From Ulota crispa (taxonomy: Eukaryota; Streptophyta; Bryopsida; Orthotrichales; Orthotrichaceae): 64,000 nucleotides of DNA. Under the pieces are notes generated by a model that saw only the letters and a program-made list of their open reading frames with translations, made no database searches and was not told where the DNA came from. Each line of letters begins with the position of its first letter. Position 1 is the stretch's first letter. This document shows, in pieces, positions 52,835 through 64,000 of this stretch. The position numbers and the translations under genes are program-made. The stretch lies in the NCBI GenBank assembly GCA_963920765.1, contig OY987251.1:10605219-10669218 (forward strand). Reading direction: 5' to 3'.

Positions 52835-54446
52835 TTATGATAGCTTTACTTCTACATCAACACCAGCCGGCAGGTCCAACTGCATCAAAGCATCGATAGT
52901 TTGAGCATTAGGATTCTCAAGGTCAATAAGACGCCGGTGCGTCCTAATTTCAAAATGCTCTCGTGAGTCCTTGTTCACATGAGGAGATCTTAAGACACAG
53001 TACACTCTCTTCTTGGTAGGCAGTGGAACAGGTCCCATAGTCTTAGCGTCCGAGTTTCGTGCTGCTTCCAGTATTTGCTGGCATGCTTGTTCAATCAAAT
53101 TCACCCAGTATGACCGAAGCTTGATACGAATCTTCTGATTAGTCACAGGCTGATCGACACACAAACACACACACACACACGCGCACGATGTAAGTAAAAT
53201 AATAATTACAACAAAGAATCATACTATTAAAATCACAGTTACCTCTGTAATATCACATATAAACCTCTGTAATGTCACATATCCAATCTTTGTGGTATTA
53301 TTTTGCATTCTATCTACCATATGAAAATCCTAATAAAACTCTAATGGCCAATGCATAGCATAGCAAGCGCCAACCGCTGGTAATCATACTACTAAAATCA
53401 CACTGACCTCTGTAATATCACATCTTCAATCGGGATATTATCACATGATACAATTTAACAACTTACTGAAATTTTTACTTTGCATTCTATATAGTATATG
53501 AAAATTTTAATAAAACTCTAATGGTGAATGAGCATAACAAGCGCTAACAGCTATCATCATACTACTAAAATCATAGTGGCTTCTATAATATCACATGTCG
53601 ACCTCTGTAATAACACATCTCCAGTCTTTATGATATCATCACATAGATACAACTTACTACTCTAATAGTAAATGCGTAGCATAGCAAGCGTAGAATGCAA
53701 AAAAAGCTCTCAAACATTCAAACCTTACTATAGCCAAATTCACTAAAAAACGGCGTATTCCACAGAACTAAAATTGCCGGAATTCAAATACACGGAACTC
53801 TAAAAACTACGACAGAAATAGGTCTGGAGATTTCCAGACGAGCGGTCTTAAAATTTCGCCATTTTCTAAGACGATTGAACTTGGACAGAATGTACCGTCG
53901 TACCGGTGCCTCAGCAGCAACGGCTGCCCTAACTGTGAGCCTTGCGAAATTAGGAGTTGAAGAAGCTGCGTGGACGGAAGACTGCCATAACGCATTTGAG
54001 CTGCTCACCAAGCCATCAGCTCTCAACCCGTCGAACGTCGACAAATGAACCTACATTCCAGAAAACAAACGTCGATATTCACAACTGAATGTTCAAAAAG
54101 ACGTGACGAATTATTAGTCGCTCCTAATTAGCCAGCATATGAGAAACTGTTGAAACCCTAACAAGATCATTAGCTCCTCCATTACAGAAAATTTGTGTTC
54201 CCGAGAGTGTTAAGGCTTGTTCGAAGCGGAGAAACAGGAAAATTCGATATGATTCACAGGAATTGGACTGGGAGATTGGTTGAGTATGTTAAGAGCGGAA
54301 TGTGGAATACTGTGATTGCGAGAGAAAAAGAGACATACAGCAGAAGGTGAAGCTCGGGAGACGGCCACACGCGGTGTTGCGGCGCGTGCGCAAGGCAAAG
54401 CCACAGCTGAAGCTGCTGCTGCTACAGTCGCCGTCGTCGACGCCAT
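52835..54446 (-). CDS. rps10: Plastid 30S ribosomal protein S10 (nuclear-encoded), 3 exons, 189 aa
   Basis: Small-subunit protein uS10 of the plastid ribosome. Exons, minus strand: 54339-54446, 53904-54050, 52835-53149, all joined in phase 0. Residues 1-85 are Ala/Ser/Arg-rich and lack acidic residues near the start, as in a plastid transit peptide. The S10 domain begins at about residue 90 (KIRIKLRSYWVNLIEQACQQ) and continues through KTMGPVPLPTKKRVYCVL, SPHVNKDSREHFEIRTHRRL and LMQLDLPAGVDVEVKL, the plastid/cyanobacterial type. The acidic insert that many angiosperm plastid S10 proteins carry between transit peptide and domain is not evident here (recollection). The ATG at 54446 is the first in frame. 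Confidence 0.95.
53218..53690. repeat. Three tandem copies (about 170 bp) in S10 intron 2
   Basis: Units begin near 53218, 53383 and 53555 (CATACTACTAAAATCA) and share CTCTGTAATATCACAT, AAAACTCTAATGG and CATAGCAAGCG. A short (CA)n tract at 53162-53180 lies beside the acceptor. Confidence 0.85.
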
Positions 54447-54649
54447 CGCTGCAAAAATTCTGCAACGCCGCAGTTGATAGGTTAGTGTATCACGGGACAA
54501 AATCCTGTTGCAGAAACTGAGGTTTCGGGAAGGGTTTGGATAAGGGTTCCGATTGCTCGAGGTGGTGATGAATGAGAACCTGGTCGATGGATGGATGATA
54601 TCCGCATATCTGTGGAGAGAGTAGGGTTTTTTTTAGGGGAAGTATCATG

Positions 54650-57290
54650 GATATCCCTGAAGTTTGCATTATTATCACAAATATCCCTGAAGTTTGAGTA
54701 ATATCACAAATATCTTTTGACCAGTGACTTCTCCTCACTTTTTGGTTTTTTTCCAAAATTTGCGATAGAATTGAAACTTCAGGGGTATTCTTGGTATTAC
54801 TGCCGCGCTTCAAGGGTATTTGTGAAAGTCTTTGTTTTTAAAGCATGTATGATTTCATAGTGCAAAAAATTTCAAAGTCAATTATTTAATCAATTTTTTT
54901 GCTACAATACATTGCTCCTTTGCAAATGACGTGAGAACTTCAGACTTTCACTTTTTCATCAACCATTGCACTCTTGTCTTATGTTTAGTAAAATAAGCCA
55001 GACTCAAAAAAAAATCTTTTATTTCGAAAGAAAAAAACTTCTTTCTTTTCTTTAAATTGAGTACCAAATTTTAAATTACAATAAAAAGGTGTCCAATTAC
55101 AACATCAAAGAGAAATTAAAAATGAGTGGGTTAGTACAAAGTTGTCTTATCACAATGAAACATATCACAATGAAACATAGTACAATTCGATTGGATATAT
55201 TTTAACAATTGTAATGTAATTTGAAATGAAGGCAAAATCTGCAAACTCAATCAAAAATTAGATAAAATCTAACAACAAACATATATAAGGAGGAGCCAAT
55301 ATCGTATTGACATTAAAAAAGACATAGAAATTATGCTTAGTAGCACTTTTTTGATTGAAGTCTTTTACAAACTTTGTTATTGAAATTTTATTTTTAGCAT
55401 AATTTGCTTTGCTCCCTAAAGTACCATTGTCCCCTCAGGAGACAAATGGGATCTTGGGCAAGAACCTACTGCCAAACTACTTTGTGTGATTTTATAAAAC
55501 CTTTATAGAAGATGGGGAATTCAAAGATCTAAGTGGATATCTAATTTTTTCTTCATTTCAACAATTATTGAAGAAGTTATGTATGAATTTATAGAAAACG
55601 CAAGACAATGGGGAGCCCAATGTTTTTTTTCATAGATTTATATATACATGGGAAGCTTTTAATCATTCAACTTCAATTAACGCACTGAAAGTTATGACAA
55701 GTTCTAATTTGCCCGTAGGTATGGGTGAGACTCCATACCTACGGGCAAATTAGAACTTGTCATAACTTTCAGTGCGTTAATTGAAGTTGAATGATTAAAA
55801 GCTTCCCATGTATATATAAATCTATGAAAAAAAACATTGGGCTCCCCATTGTCTTGCGTTTTCTATAAATTCATACATAACTTCTTCAATAATTGTTGAA
55901 ATGAAGAAAAAATTAGATATCCACTTAGATCTTTGAATTCCCCATCTTCTATAAAGGTTTTATAAAATCACACAAAGTAGTTTGGCAGTAGGTTCTTGCC
56001 CAAGATCNNNNNNNNNNNNNNNNNNNNNNNNNNNNNNNNNNNNNNNNNNNNNNNNNNNNNNNNNNNNNNNNNNNNNNNNNNNNNNNNNNNNNNNNNNNNN
56101 NNNNNNNNNNNNNNNNNNNNNNNNNNNNNNNNNNNNNNNNNNNNNNNNNNNNNNNNNNNNNNNNNNNNNNNNNNNNNNNNNNNNNNNNNNNNNNNNNNNN
56201 NNNNNNNCCTACGGGCAAATTAGAACTTGTCATAACTTTCAGTGCGTTAATTGAAGTTGAATGATTAAAAGCTTCCCATGTATATATAAATCTATGAAAA
56301 AAAACATTGGGCTCCCCATTGTCTTGCGTTTTCTATAAATTCATACATAACTTCTTCAATAATTGTTGAAATGAAGAAAAAATTAGATATCCACTTAGAT
56401 CTTTGAATTCCCCATCTTCTATAAAGGTTTTATAAAATCACACAAAGTAGTTTGGCAGTAGGTTCTTGCCCAAGATCCCATTTGTCTCCTGAGGGGACAA
56501 TGGTACTTTAGGGAGCAAAGCAAATTATGCTAAAAATAAAATTTCAATAACAAAGTTTGTAAAAGACTTCAATCAAAAAAGTGCTACTAAGCATAATTTC
56601 TATGTCTTTTTTAATGTCAATACGATATTGGCTCCTCCTTATATATGTTTGTTGTTAGATTTTATCTAATTTTTGATTGAGTTTGCAGATTTTGCCTTCA
56701 TTTCAAATTACATTACAATTGTTAAAATATATCCAATCGAATTGTACTATGTTTCATTGTGATATGTTTCATTGTGATAAGACAACTTTGTACTAACCCA
56801 CTCATTTTTAATTTCTCTTTGATGTTGTAATTGGACACCTTTTTATTGTAATTTAAAATTTGGTACTCAATTTAAAGAAAAGAAAGAAGTTTTTTTCTTT
56901 CGAAATAAAAGATTTTTTTTTGAGTCTGGCTTATTTTACTAAACATAAGACAAGAGTGCAATGGTTGATGAAAAAGTGAAAGTCTGAAGTTCTCACGTCA
57001 TTTGCAAAGGAGCAATGTATTGTAGCAAAAAAATTGATTAAATAATTGACTTTGAAATTTTTTGCACTATGAAATCATACATGCTTTAAAAACAAAGACT
57101 TTCACAAATACCCTTGAAGCGCGGCAGTAATACCAAGAATACCCCTGAAGTTTCAATTCTATTGCAAATTTTGGAAAGAAGCCAAAAAGTGAGGAGAAGT
57201 CACTGGTCAAAAGATATTTGTGATATTACTCAAATTTCAACGGTATTTGTGATAATAATGCAAACTTCAGGGATATCCATGATATTTTCC
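54650..57290. repeat. Large inverted repeat (arms about 1.08 kb) with assembly gap
   Basis: The left arm runs about 54650-55724. The centre is GGTATGG-GTGAGACT-CCATACC at about 55718-55739. The right arm runs from 55733, is broken by the gap, restarts at 56208 and ends about 57290. The arms are nearly identical over most of their length, with clustered differences near the outer ends. The inner part (from about 55414 to 56515) is a decayed TTAA-family end in foldback form (CTCCCTAAAGTACCATTGTC). The outer part repeats ATATCCCTGAAGTTTG-type motifs. Confidence 0.93.
56008..56207. other. Assembly gap (200 N) with duplicated flank
   Basis: Exactly 200 N. The 270 bp left of the gap (55738-56007) are the same sequence as the 270 bp right of it (56208-56477), so the two contig ends overlap and were not merged. 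About 470 bp here are probably artefactual. Confidence 0.9.
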
Positions 57291-57301
57291 CTTTTTTATA
57301 T

Positions 57302-58000
57302 CCCCTAAATGCCCAACCGACCATTTTCTGGTTGCTGCCTTTTTTTTGCAGGCTACCTGAAATGAAAAAAACACATTTATTGAAAAAACTAAAAAAAACA
57401 TCATATAGGGAATCAAGTCTACTTTCCAACCCAATTTGAATTATGTCTATGCAAGTTAAACTCCACCAAAGAGGAATTTTCAAAGAAAAACACTTCAATA
57501 TTTGCTAGTGTTACAAAATTTACTATTTCGGGAAACTACTGATGTTCTCTCCATCAAAAATATTGGTTTTTTGAACTTTCAAATAAAATGTCTATTTTTA
57601 ACCAATCATACCAACTTTCAAGTTCTATGAATAAAATTTGTAATTTTGATGAATACTAGACGGTAAATGCTTCTAAACTCATTAAACCAGAGTCCATAAC
57701 TTTTTTTGAATGTTTGACTGTACAGATAATTACTAAACATCATGACTCTTGTTTTTTCTTTCGAACCAAACTTCATCAAAGCTACAAAAATATCATTTTA
57801 GAACACATTTGTGTTTTGCCCTTACACTAGAAGAAAAACATGTCCTAAAGGACTAGTTCACAACGACTGCAAATGTCCTAAACAACTATACAATGACTCA
57901 ATTATAGTAAAATTGAGTTCTTTAGGACATTTGCAATCATCATGAACCAGTCGTTTAGGACAAGATTTCTACTAGTGTTACCCCCTTGGGTGTTTAGGGG
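57302..58000. mobile_element. TTAA-family, CCCCTAAATG subfamily, copy 4, carrying an insertion
   Basis: Starts CCCCTAAATGCCCAACC and ends TTGGGTGTTTAGGGG. Flanks are ATAT and ATAA, so the target duplication has decayed. The miniature CACTA-like element at 57825-57977 sits inside it. Confidence 0.75.
57825..57977. mobile_element. Miniature CACTA-like element nested in a TTAA-family copy
   Basis: Starts CACTAGAAGAAAAAC and ends TTTCTACTAGTG. Perfect TTA duplications lie at 57822-57824 and 57978-57980. It is 153 bp and foldable (TGTCCTAAA blocks in both orientations). Related in its ends to 25212-25360. Confidence 0.85.
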
Positions 58001-58298
58001 ATAAGCCTATAAGGTAGCAACACCCATAACCATCACTGTATCACTAGTAGAAAATTCAACACAAAATCAACAAAATTTCAACCAAAAACTGTTGATTTTT
58101 TTTGTGAATTTGGTCAAGTTGATTTGGATACTTTTCTGTTGATTTTCTATTGATTATTTACAGTTTTCTATTAATTTGTTGTTGATTTCTATTACATATT
58201 TTATGTTGTTCAATTCTATTTCTTTTCATTTTTAAATTATTATTTTCATAGAATTTGTTTTTATTTTACGAAAATGTGAAATTTTTAGGGAACAGGCA

Positions 58299-58447
58299 GC
58301 TGCCCGAACTTCCGGGTAGCTGCCTAAATTTCTGGGCAGCTGCCCGAATTTTTGGGCAACTGCCCCGAGTATCTAGGCAGCTGCCCAAGCCCCCGCATAG
58401 CTGCCCAAACTTCCGAGCAGCTGCCCAAGCCCCCAAGCAACTGCCAG
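58299..58447. repeat. 20-bp tandem repeat in the CACTA subterminal region
   Basis: About seven units of the type GCAGCTGCCCGAACTTCCGG, each containing a palindromic GCAGCTGC-like core. GC-rich in an otherwise AT-rich element. Confidence 0.88.
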
Positions 58448-59037
58448 TAGTGGGGTTTGAACCCTCCACCTCTCCTCTCACACTCCACAACCTTAGCACA
58501 TTCTCAAAACCACTAGAGAATGTGCAAATGCACATGCACACATTGGTAACTTGATTCCATTTTGTACATTAAATGTTCCTATCTTTAGTAATCTAGTAGA
58601 CTTTGGAGGCTATTTCCGCCCATTAAAAGACTTTTTTTCAAAAAACTTAGAACTAAGAATAGTTGATAAATGTATTTTACTTTCACCTCCAAATTTTTTT
58701 TTGGATTTCAATTTTTTTATCAAAAGTTATGAGCTAAAATCAAAGAAGGTGTTTAGAAATTTTAAATAAATTGTTTATTTCCATCCTTTTGATTTTGTTT
58801 ATAAATTTTTTTTGGAACTCACAAATCTCATAAGGATTGTTGCAGACAAAAGTTGGATTCATTAATAATTATTATTTAGTGCTAGTTTTTTGTAAAAAGA
58901 ACCTTATTTTGTTAAAATAGCCTCCATAGTTTGATAGCTTCAATTAACATGAAGTTGTGAAAGGTTACAGAATTAAAACCTTGCAATTATAAAATCAAAA
59001 TTCTATTGACTTTTGAATAGTTTTGGATATTTTTTAA

Positions 59038-59449
59038 GGGCATTAATATGTGAACCACACCCTTTGAACTACTGTACCACACCTTTGGGGTAAATTTTAG
59101 ATTTCTACTATCAAAAATTTGAGTTTGAGAATTTTTTATTCAAATTTGGACTTGGAGACCATGATATTGTCTTGGACCATAAAAAATGTTGCAATTCAAC
59201 AACACCCAATGAAAAAGCTTATCTTTTTTTACAAACGAAAGTAAAATTAATAATTTTCTCCCTAACTAAACTTTTTCATTGGGTGTTGTTGAATTGCAAC
59301 TTTTTTTATGGTTCTAGACAATACCATGGTCTCTAAGTCCAAATCTGAATTCAAAATTTTCAAATTCAACTTTTTGATGGTAGAAATCTAAAATTTATCC
59401 CATGGTGTGGTATAGTAATTGGAAGGGTGTGGTACACATATCAATTCCC
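59038..59449. mobile_element. GGAATTGATATGTG-type foldback MITE, copy 3, inside the CACTA element
   Basis: Left end GGGCATTAATATGTGAACC, right end TACACATATCAATTCCC. Same internal foldback as the copies at 13536 and 31433. It is 412 bp. Confidence 0.85.
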
Positions 59450-60149
59450 ATCTTTTAAAGCTTATAAAAGTATTTTATAAGATTATTTTTTTTTAATTCA
59501 TTTGGTTAGTAATAGAAGGAAAAATACTAAAAACACCCTTTAAGTCTTTCAAAATATCAAGTTTATGCCAAAATTATGTGAAACCTAAAAAATAGTCTTT
59601 ATTTTTTGTAGTAATATCAATTATACTCCTATTATTTTGGAAAATTAATAAAATAACTCTTCTATTTTGAAATGTTAAATATATCCTTGTGTTATTTGAA
59701 ATGTAAAAAACACCTTTGGTTTCTTGTAAGAATTTGCATTAAACTATACACTTGGTTATCATGTAACACAAAGATATTTTTGGTACTTTTAATCCTTAAG
59801 GGATATATATGATTTCTTTAAAGAATTGAGGAGCATCATTTATATTTGTTTGTAAAGAAATTTTGGTATTTAAAACAATAAAATATTGTACGTTTTATAT
59901 AAAATTTTGTTGAATTAGTGAAGTTATGTCCAAAAGTATCTAGATCAACAAAAAATTGTTGAGTTTTTGTTATTATGGTCATGTTTTTACTTGACTTTAA
60001 AGGCTGCTAAGTTTAAATCTTACCAAATTGTGAAAATTAAAGAAAATAAAACCAGTCAATGTACACTCAAACTTCTAAAAGATTCTTTTTTTTTGAAAAC
60101 TTCTTTTATTTTTTGAAACTTCAAAAAAATTTAATGAGGTCCAAAAAGA

Positions 60150-60995
60150 TTTTAGAAAGATATCAAAAACAAACCTAAACTATTGTGATAGATTTTTTGA
60201 AAGTATTTTGATGATTTACAAAAAGATTCCTAAAGGACTCTAATTCAGTCTAAGAGATTCTATTTCTATAAGTATTTTGAAGTACTTTAACAAATTTCAT
60301 AAAGATTTTAAAAAGATTCTCAAAGATTTCAAAAAGGTTCTTGAATATTTTTAGAGATTTTCAAAGATTTTTTGGATTTCAAAAAAGATTCTCAAAAGAT
60401 TCTCAAAGATTCTCAATTGTTCTCAAACATTCTCAAAGATTCCAAAATACTTGAAAAGATTTCCAAAGATTACAAAAGATTCTCAAAGATTCCTAAAAGA
60501 TTCTCAATTGTTCTCAAACATTCTCAAACATTCTCAATTGTTCTCAAACATTCTCAAAGATTCCAAAAAAACTTGAAAAGATTCCCAAAAATTCCAAAAG
60601 ATTCTCAAAGATTCTCAAACATTCTCAAACATTTTCAAACATTCTCAATTGTTCTCAAACATTCTCAAAGATTCCAAAAATACTTGAAAAGATTCCCAAA
60701 GATTCCAAAAGATTCTCAAAGATTCCTAAAAGATTCTCAAACATTCTCAAACATTCTCAAACATTCTCAATTGTTCTCAAACATTCTCAAAGATTCCAAA
60801 AAAACTTGAAAAGATTCCAAAAGATTTCCAAAGATTCTTGAAGATTCCTAAAAGATTCTCAAAGATTCCAAAACCTCAAAAATATTCTTAAATATTCTTA
60901 AAAATCCTAAAAAGATTCTCAATGATTCCCAAAAGATTCTTGAAGATTCTTAAAGATTCACAAAAAATTCTCAAAAGATCTTCAAAAGATTCCAA
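60150..60995. repeat. Minisatellite based on AAAGATTCTC
   Basis: About 850 bp of degenerate 10-12-bp units (AAAGATTCTC, AAACATTCTC, AATTGTTCTC, AAAGATTCC) with higher-order duplications near 60400-60840. The 145-codon frame across it (60372-60809) is a repeat artefact rich in K/D/S/F. Confidence 0.9.
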
Positions 60996-61385
60996 AATTT
61001 CTGTTGATTTAGATAATGGTGTCCAAATCAACAGAACGTAGTTAGTTTTTTACAGAATTCTGTTAAATTAGTCAATTAGCGTGGGCAAGTGCCCAAATCA
61101 ACAAGAAACTGTTGGTTTTCTATTTTGGAAGGAGTTTTCTACTAGTGTACCCATGATCATCACCTCTAAAATCTTGGAAAATTTGTGAAAGTGAATAGAT
61201 GTAATTACAAGAAGGTACAACATGTGAACATGAAACCGTATTAGGTGCAATTGCAGTTGTTTCTTTAAAAATTCACAACTTATTCTCACACTATCTAGAT
61301 AACGCATTCAAAGTGCAAACTCATCATTTTTCTCTTGCTAATAGGATCCTATAATTTGCTACATGTTTATTAGTGGATGCTGCAA

Positions 61386-64000
61386 TCTTTCACTAAATTG
61401 TATTGTAAGTTGATTTTCTTTTGCACATTTCTCTGCCGTTGCTTGAGTTCACAAGTTGGTGTAGCATAGCCTTTGTGCTAAGATGTTGTTGGTGTTCATT
61501 TTTTGTGGAAATGCGAGAAGTGAATTTCTTAGTGTTTCTATGTTTTGTTGTATGTTGGTTTGGTGTGGGGTGGAGTGGGGTGGTTGTAAGATTTTTTTTT
61601 CAAGGGACTCATACAAAGTCCCTCGGGGGCTGGCAAGCCCCAAATAATAAAGTTCCTTGGAGGCTTGCAAGCCCCAAATAATGAACAATGCGACGCAAAT
61701 ATTTATACTTTTTTGGAATGGAAACAAGCTTGAAGAACGCTAGAAACTCAAAGAACATGATCAGATTGTTCGGTATGATGTGGTTATTTTGTGTACGGTG
61801 TACACTAGTTTGAGGCAATGTGCAGGGAGATTTTGAGCTTCTTAAGTAAAAAGCGTACATTTAACACTTCAATGCTCATGGATTTTTTGAGTATTTCAAA
61901 ATCTGATGTGGGATGAACAAAATGCCAAAATTTTGATAAATTTTATCAATTTTTTTGGAACTGTAACCGCTCAAATTCAAGTTAGACATGTTAGAGATTA
62001 TACGGGAAAAGAAAACACATAAATATTACTTATAGATTAAAAGACTATATGATTTAATCAATGATCTCAGTAGAGGATGCCCACATTTGAAACAAGTTGT
62101 AAGTTCTTCCCTTCAAGGTGCAAAGAGATGGCATTCCATTGTCTTCCAGCCTTATTGTAGATTGCAAAGACCTAGCTCAGAGTTTGAATTGGTCAAGACT
62201 TTGGTATTTGTAACCAAAATTTTGGTTTGGCTTCACAAGAGGTCTATCATGAATTGCGACTTACAGTGGCCAAACATTGGCTAGCTTCAAGAGATGTGGC
62301 TTCTTTTGGATTTTGATGAAGCACATGTTTTGCCGCAATCAGAGGCGTAGATGAGTCTTTGCCCTAAGGGTCATGAATCAAAGACATGCATTGGATGACA
62401 CGACAATTTGGTTGATATTTGGGAGATAAGAAACTTAATCATAAACTTTAGAAGTATGGGATTTATCACCTCAGCTAATTAAGCTTCAAAATTGATGCTT
62501 GGAAGAGAACTTGAGCTTGAGACCATCTACTTTGGATTGCTACAACGAATTGACTATTTTGCTCTATAATGATCCTCTATACGTCATTACACAACTATGT
62601 AAGCACATGCTTTGAGCCATATCTCTCTTATTTTCTTGTGTTTTTCAAGTAAGTTTCTGTATTTTTTTTTAAATTTCTATTTTCTAGAATTTGTTCTTTT
62701 GAAGAATTACACATGGGAAATTTTTATTAAATAATTTTATTCTTTTCAAGAGATTATTGATTATTTAACATAATTCTAAAGAAACTTATTTATAGAGAAT
62801 TTAGAAAAAAATCAATGACTTTGCACCCTCCATTAGGGTTCATTTTTTCTATGTGTGTGCGTGTGTGTTTGGTTTCATGAATCCTTTTTTTGTTCAATTC
62901 CCACTAAAAAAAATAAGGTATTATCTTGGGAGTATAATAGTTTAATCAAAGTAAGATTTGAACAAAAGTAAAAGTGCAAAAATAATAACTGGAAATTTTG
63001 TACACAAATCCCAATCTATATTAAATGCTTGCTAAATTTTCTTTTTAATTTTTTACACAAATCTTAACCTATGCTAAATGGAGTCACCATTACTCATTTA
63101 GCTTAACTACATGAATTTACCAACTTAAACATTCCTTTCAAAATTCTTATGTAAACAAAAATAAAGTACTACTAGAACTTGTGACATCACAGGTCTTAGA
63201 CTATTGGTTGATAATTGAATCATTCTTATTTCAGTACCAACCATTGATAAATTTACAATTCTAATTTTTTTATTAAATCAAATAAATTACAAATTTTTTG
63301 TTGAAATAATTTAATTAACATATTAATGATTTGATTATCACACATTGAAAATTTTGGAATGTTTTAAACATTTTGTCTAGTTATAAAAATTATAGTAATT
63401 GCAGTCACAAATGATTTATATAGAATCCAAGTAATACTTATGTTTTGATGGATTATGTTAACTTCATTAATGCATTTTTTTTTGTTTGAAAATTCATGCA
63501 TACTTTATTGATTTACTTGATGAGAATGAAGTTTTATTCTACATGTAATATTAATGCAGTTTTTATTTCAATTTTTTTCTACAATCCTTTTAAACTCATT
63601 GTATGCCCAAATTTATCATTTAAAAGTCTATTATTTTGATAGCCATGCAAACGCAAAAAAAAACTATATAAATTTCAACATGTTACACATAATTCTAAAC
63701 TTTGCAATTTCGGAGAAACCAAAGCCTAATGAGACAAATCATGAGCCTCACCTACCCAGAGCTTGAACTAAACCATTGTAGGAACAATCCCTATTTTGAA
63801 GATTGTTTATTGCAATAATTACTAATTAAAAATAATGTAGCAATAGTAACTTTTTATGTAGTGTACAATGTCAAAAAATTAATAAGGAGACAACCTCTAT
63901 TTAGTATACTCAATCTTCTTCAAATGCTACGAGGCCCAACCTTAGTCCTTCTCAAAGAACATCAATGGTGTGGGAAGTTCATTTGACAGCCAAAGCTTGT
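61386..64000. other. Intergenic, no gene recognised
   Basis: A two-copy 35-bp tandem repeat (CTGGCAAGCCCCAAATAAT type) lies at about 61614-61683. Otherwise AT-rich sequence; the frames at 61421-61681, 62087-62284 and 63554-63766 show no recognisable domain. Confidence 0.5.

Larger units (their letters stand above)
58042..61147. mobile_element. Non-autonomous CACTA-like element, 3.1 kb
   Basis: Starts CACTAGTAGAAAATTCAAC and ends GAGTTTTCTACTAGTG. Flanking trinucleotides are TAT and TAC, a 3-bp target duplication with one change. Subterminal repeats include GTTGATTT motifs and a 20-bp tandem array. No transposase frame is visible. A GGAATTGATATGTG-type element and a long minisatellite lie inside. 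Confidence 0.82.
58012..61385. mobile_element. AGGTAG-type TIR element interrupted by a CACTA element
   Basis: 58012-58041 (AGGTAGCAACACCCATAACC) and 61148-61385 together align to the reverse complement of the intact element at 12542-12852, including the AATCTTGGAAAAT and AAATTCACAACTTATTCTCA blocks. The CACTA element at 58042-61147 separates the parts. The far end is degraded. Confidence 0.8.

Noticed and set aside
55949..56254. Open frames across the N gap
   Set aside because: They consist mainly of undetermined residues from the 200-N gap.
60372..60809. 145-codon frame rich in Lys/Asp/Ser/Phe
   Set aside because: Translation of the AAAGATTCTC minisatellite.

Overview
This is a 64 kb stretch of an AT-rich plant nuclear genome. 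Three of its four spliced genes point to a land plant: a plant-type hexokinase, a xyloglucan endotransglucosylase/hydrolase (XTH, a cell-wall enzyme) and a nuclear-encoded plastid ribosomal protein S10. I cannot place it to genus. Low gene density, heavy loading with small DNA transposons and no recognisable angiosperm LTR retrotransposon leave a bryophyte or lycophyte open, but this is a guess.

Layout. (1) 0.5-8.2 kb, minus strand: a complete 12-coding-exon gene for a ubiquitin-like / WLM-metalloprotease / PUB-domain protein (608 aa). One intron carries a roughly 1.3 kb tandem array, each unit of which copies the tail of the preceding exon with its splice donor. (2) 8.5-36.8 kb: no convincing gene. 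This is a dense field of short non-autonomous DNA elements: a TTAA-flanked CCCCTAAAGG family, PIF/Harbinger-like (TTA target), CACTA-like, TA-flanked AGGTAG-type, a family with 4-bp target duplications, several foldbacks, a 1.1 kb palindrome and long microsatellites. (3) 37.2-41.0 kb, plus strand: an intact 4-exon XTH gene (291 aa). (4) 41.2-47.3 kb: more elements of the same families and possibly two orphan exons. (5) 48.0-51.5 kb, minus strand: an intact 9-exon hexokinase (521 aa, N-terminal membrane anchor). (6) 52.8-54.4 kb, minus strand: an intact 3-exon plastid S10 gene (189 aa). (7) 54.65-57.3 kb: a large inverted repeat interrupted by a 200-N gap with an assembly duplication. (8) 57.3-61.4 kb: a nest of elements inside elements. 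(9) 61.4-64 kb: no recognised feature.

The four genes are independent housekeeping or cell-wall genes, not a pathway: CDC48-linked proteolysis and DNA-protein crosslink repair (WLM/PUB), wall remodelling (XTH), glycolysis and sugar sensing (hexokinase) and plastid translation (S10). I reconstructed exon junctions by hand from GT/AG sites, reading-frame continuity and remembered family conservation. All four models close without frame errors. The most notable material is non-genic: the exon-derived splice-donor array in the WLM gene, and the TTAA-targeted family whose ends resemble piggyBac.
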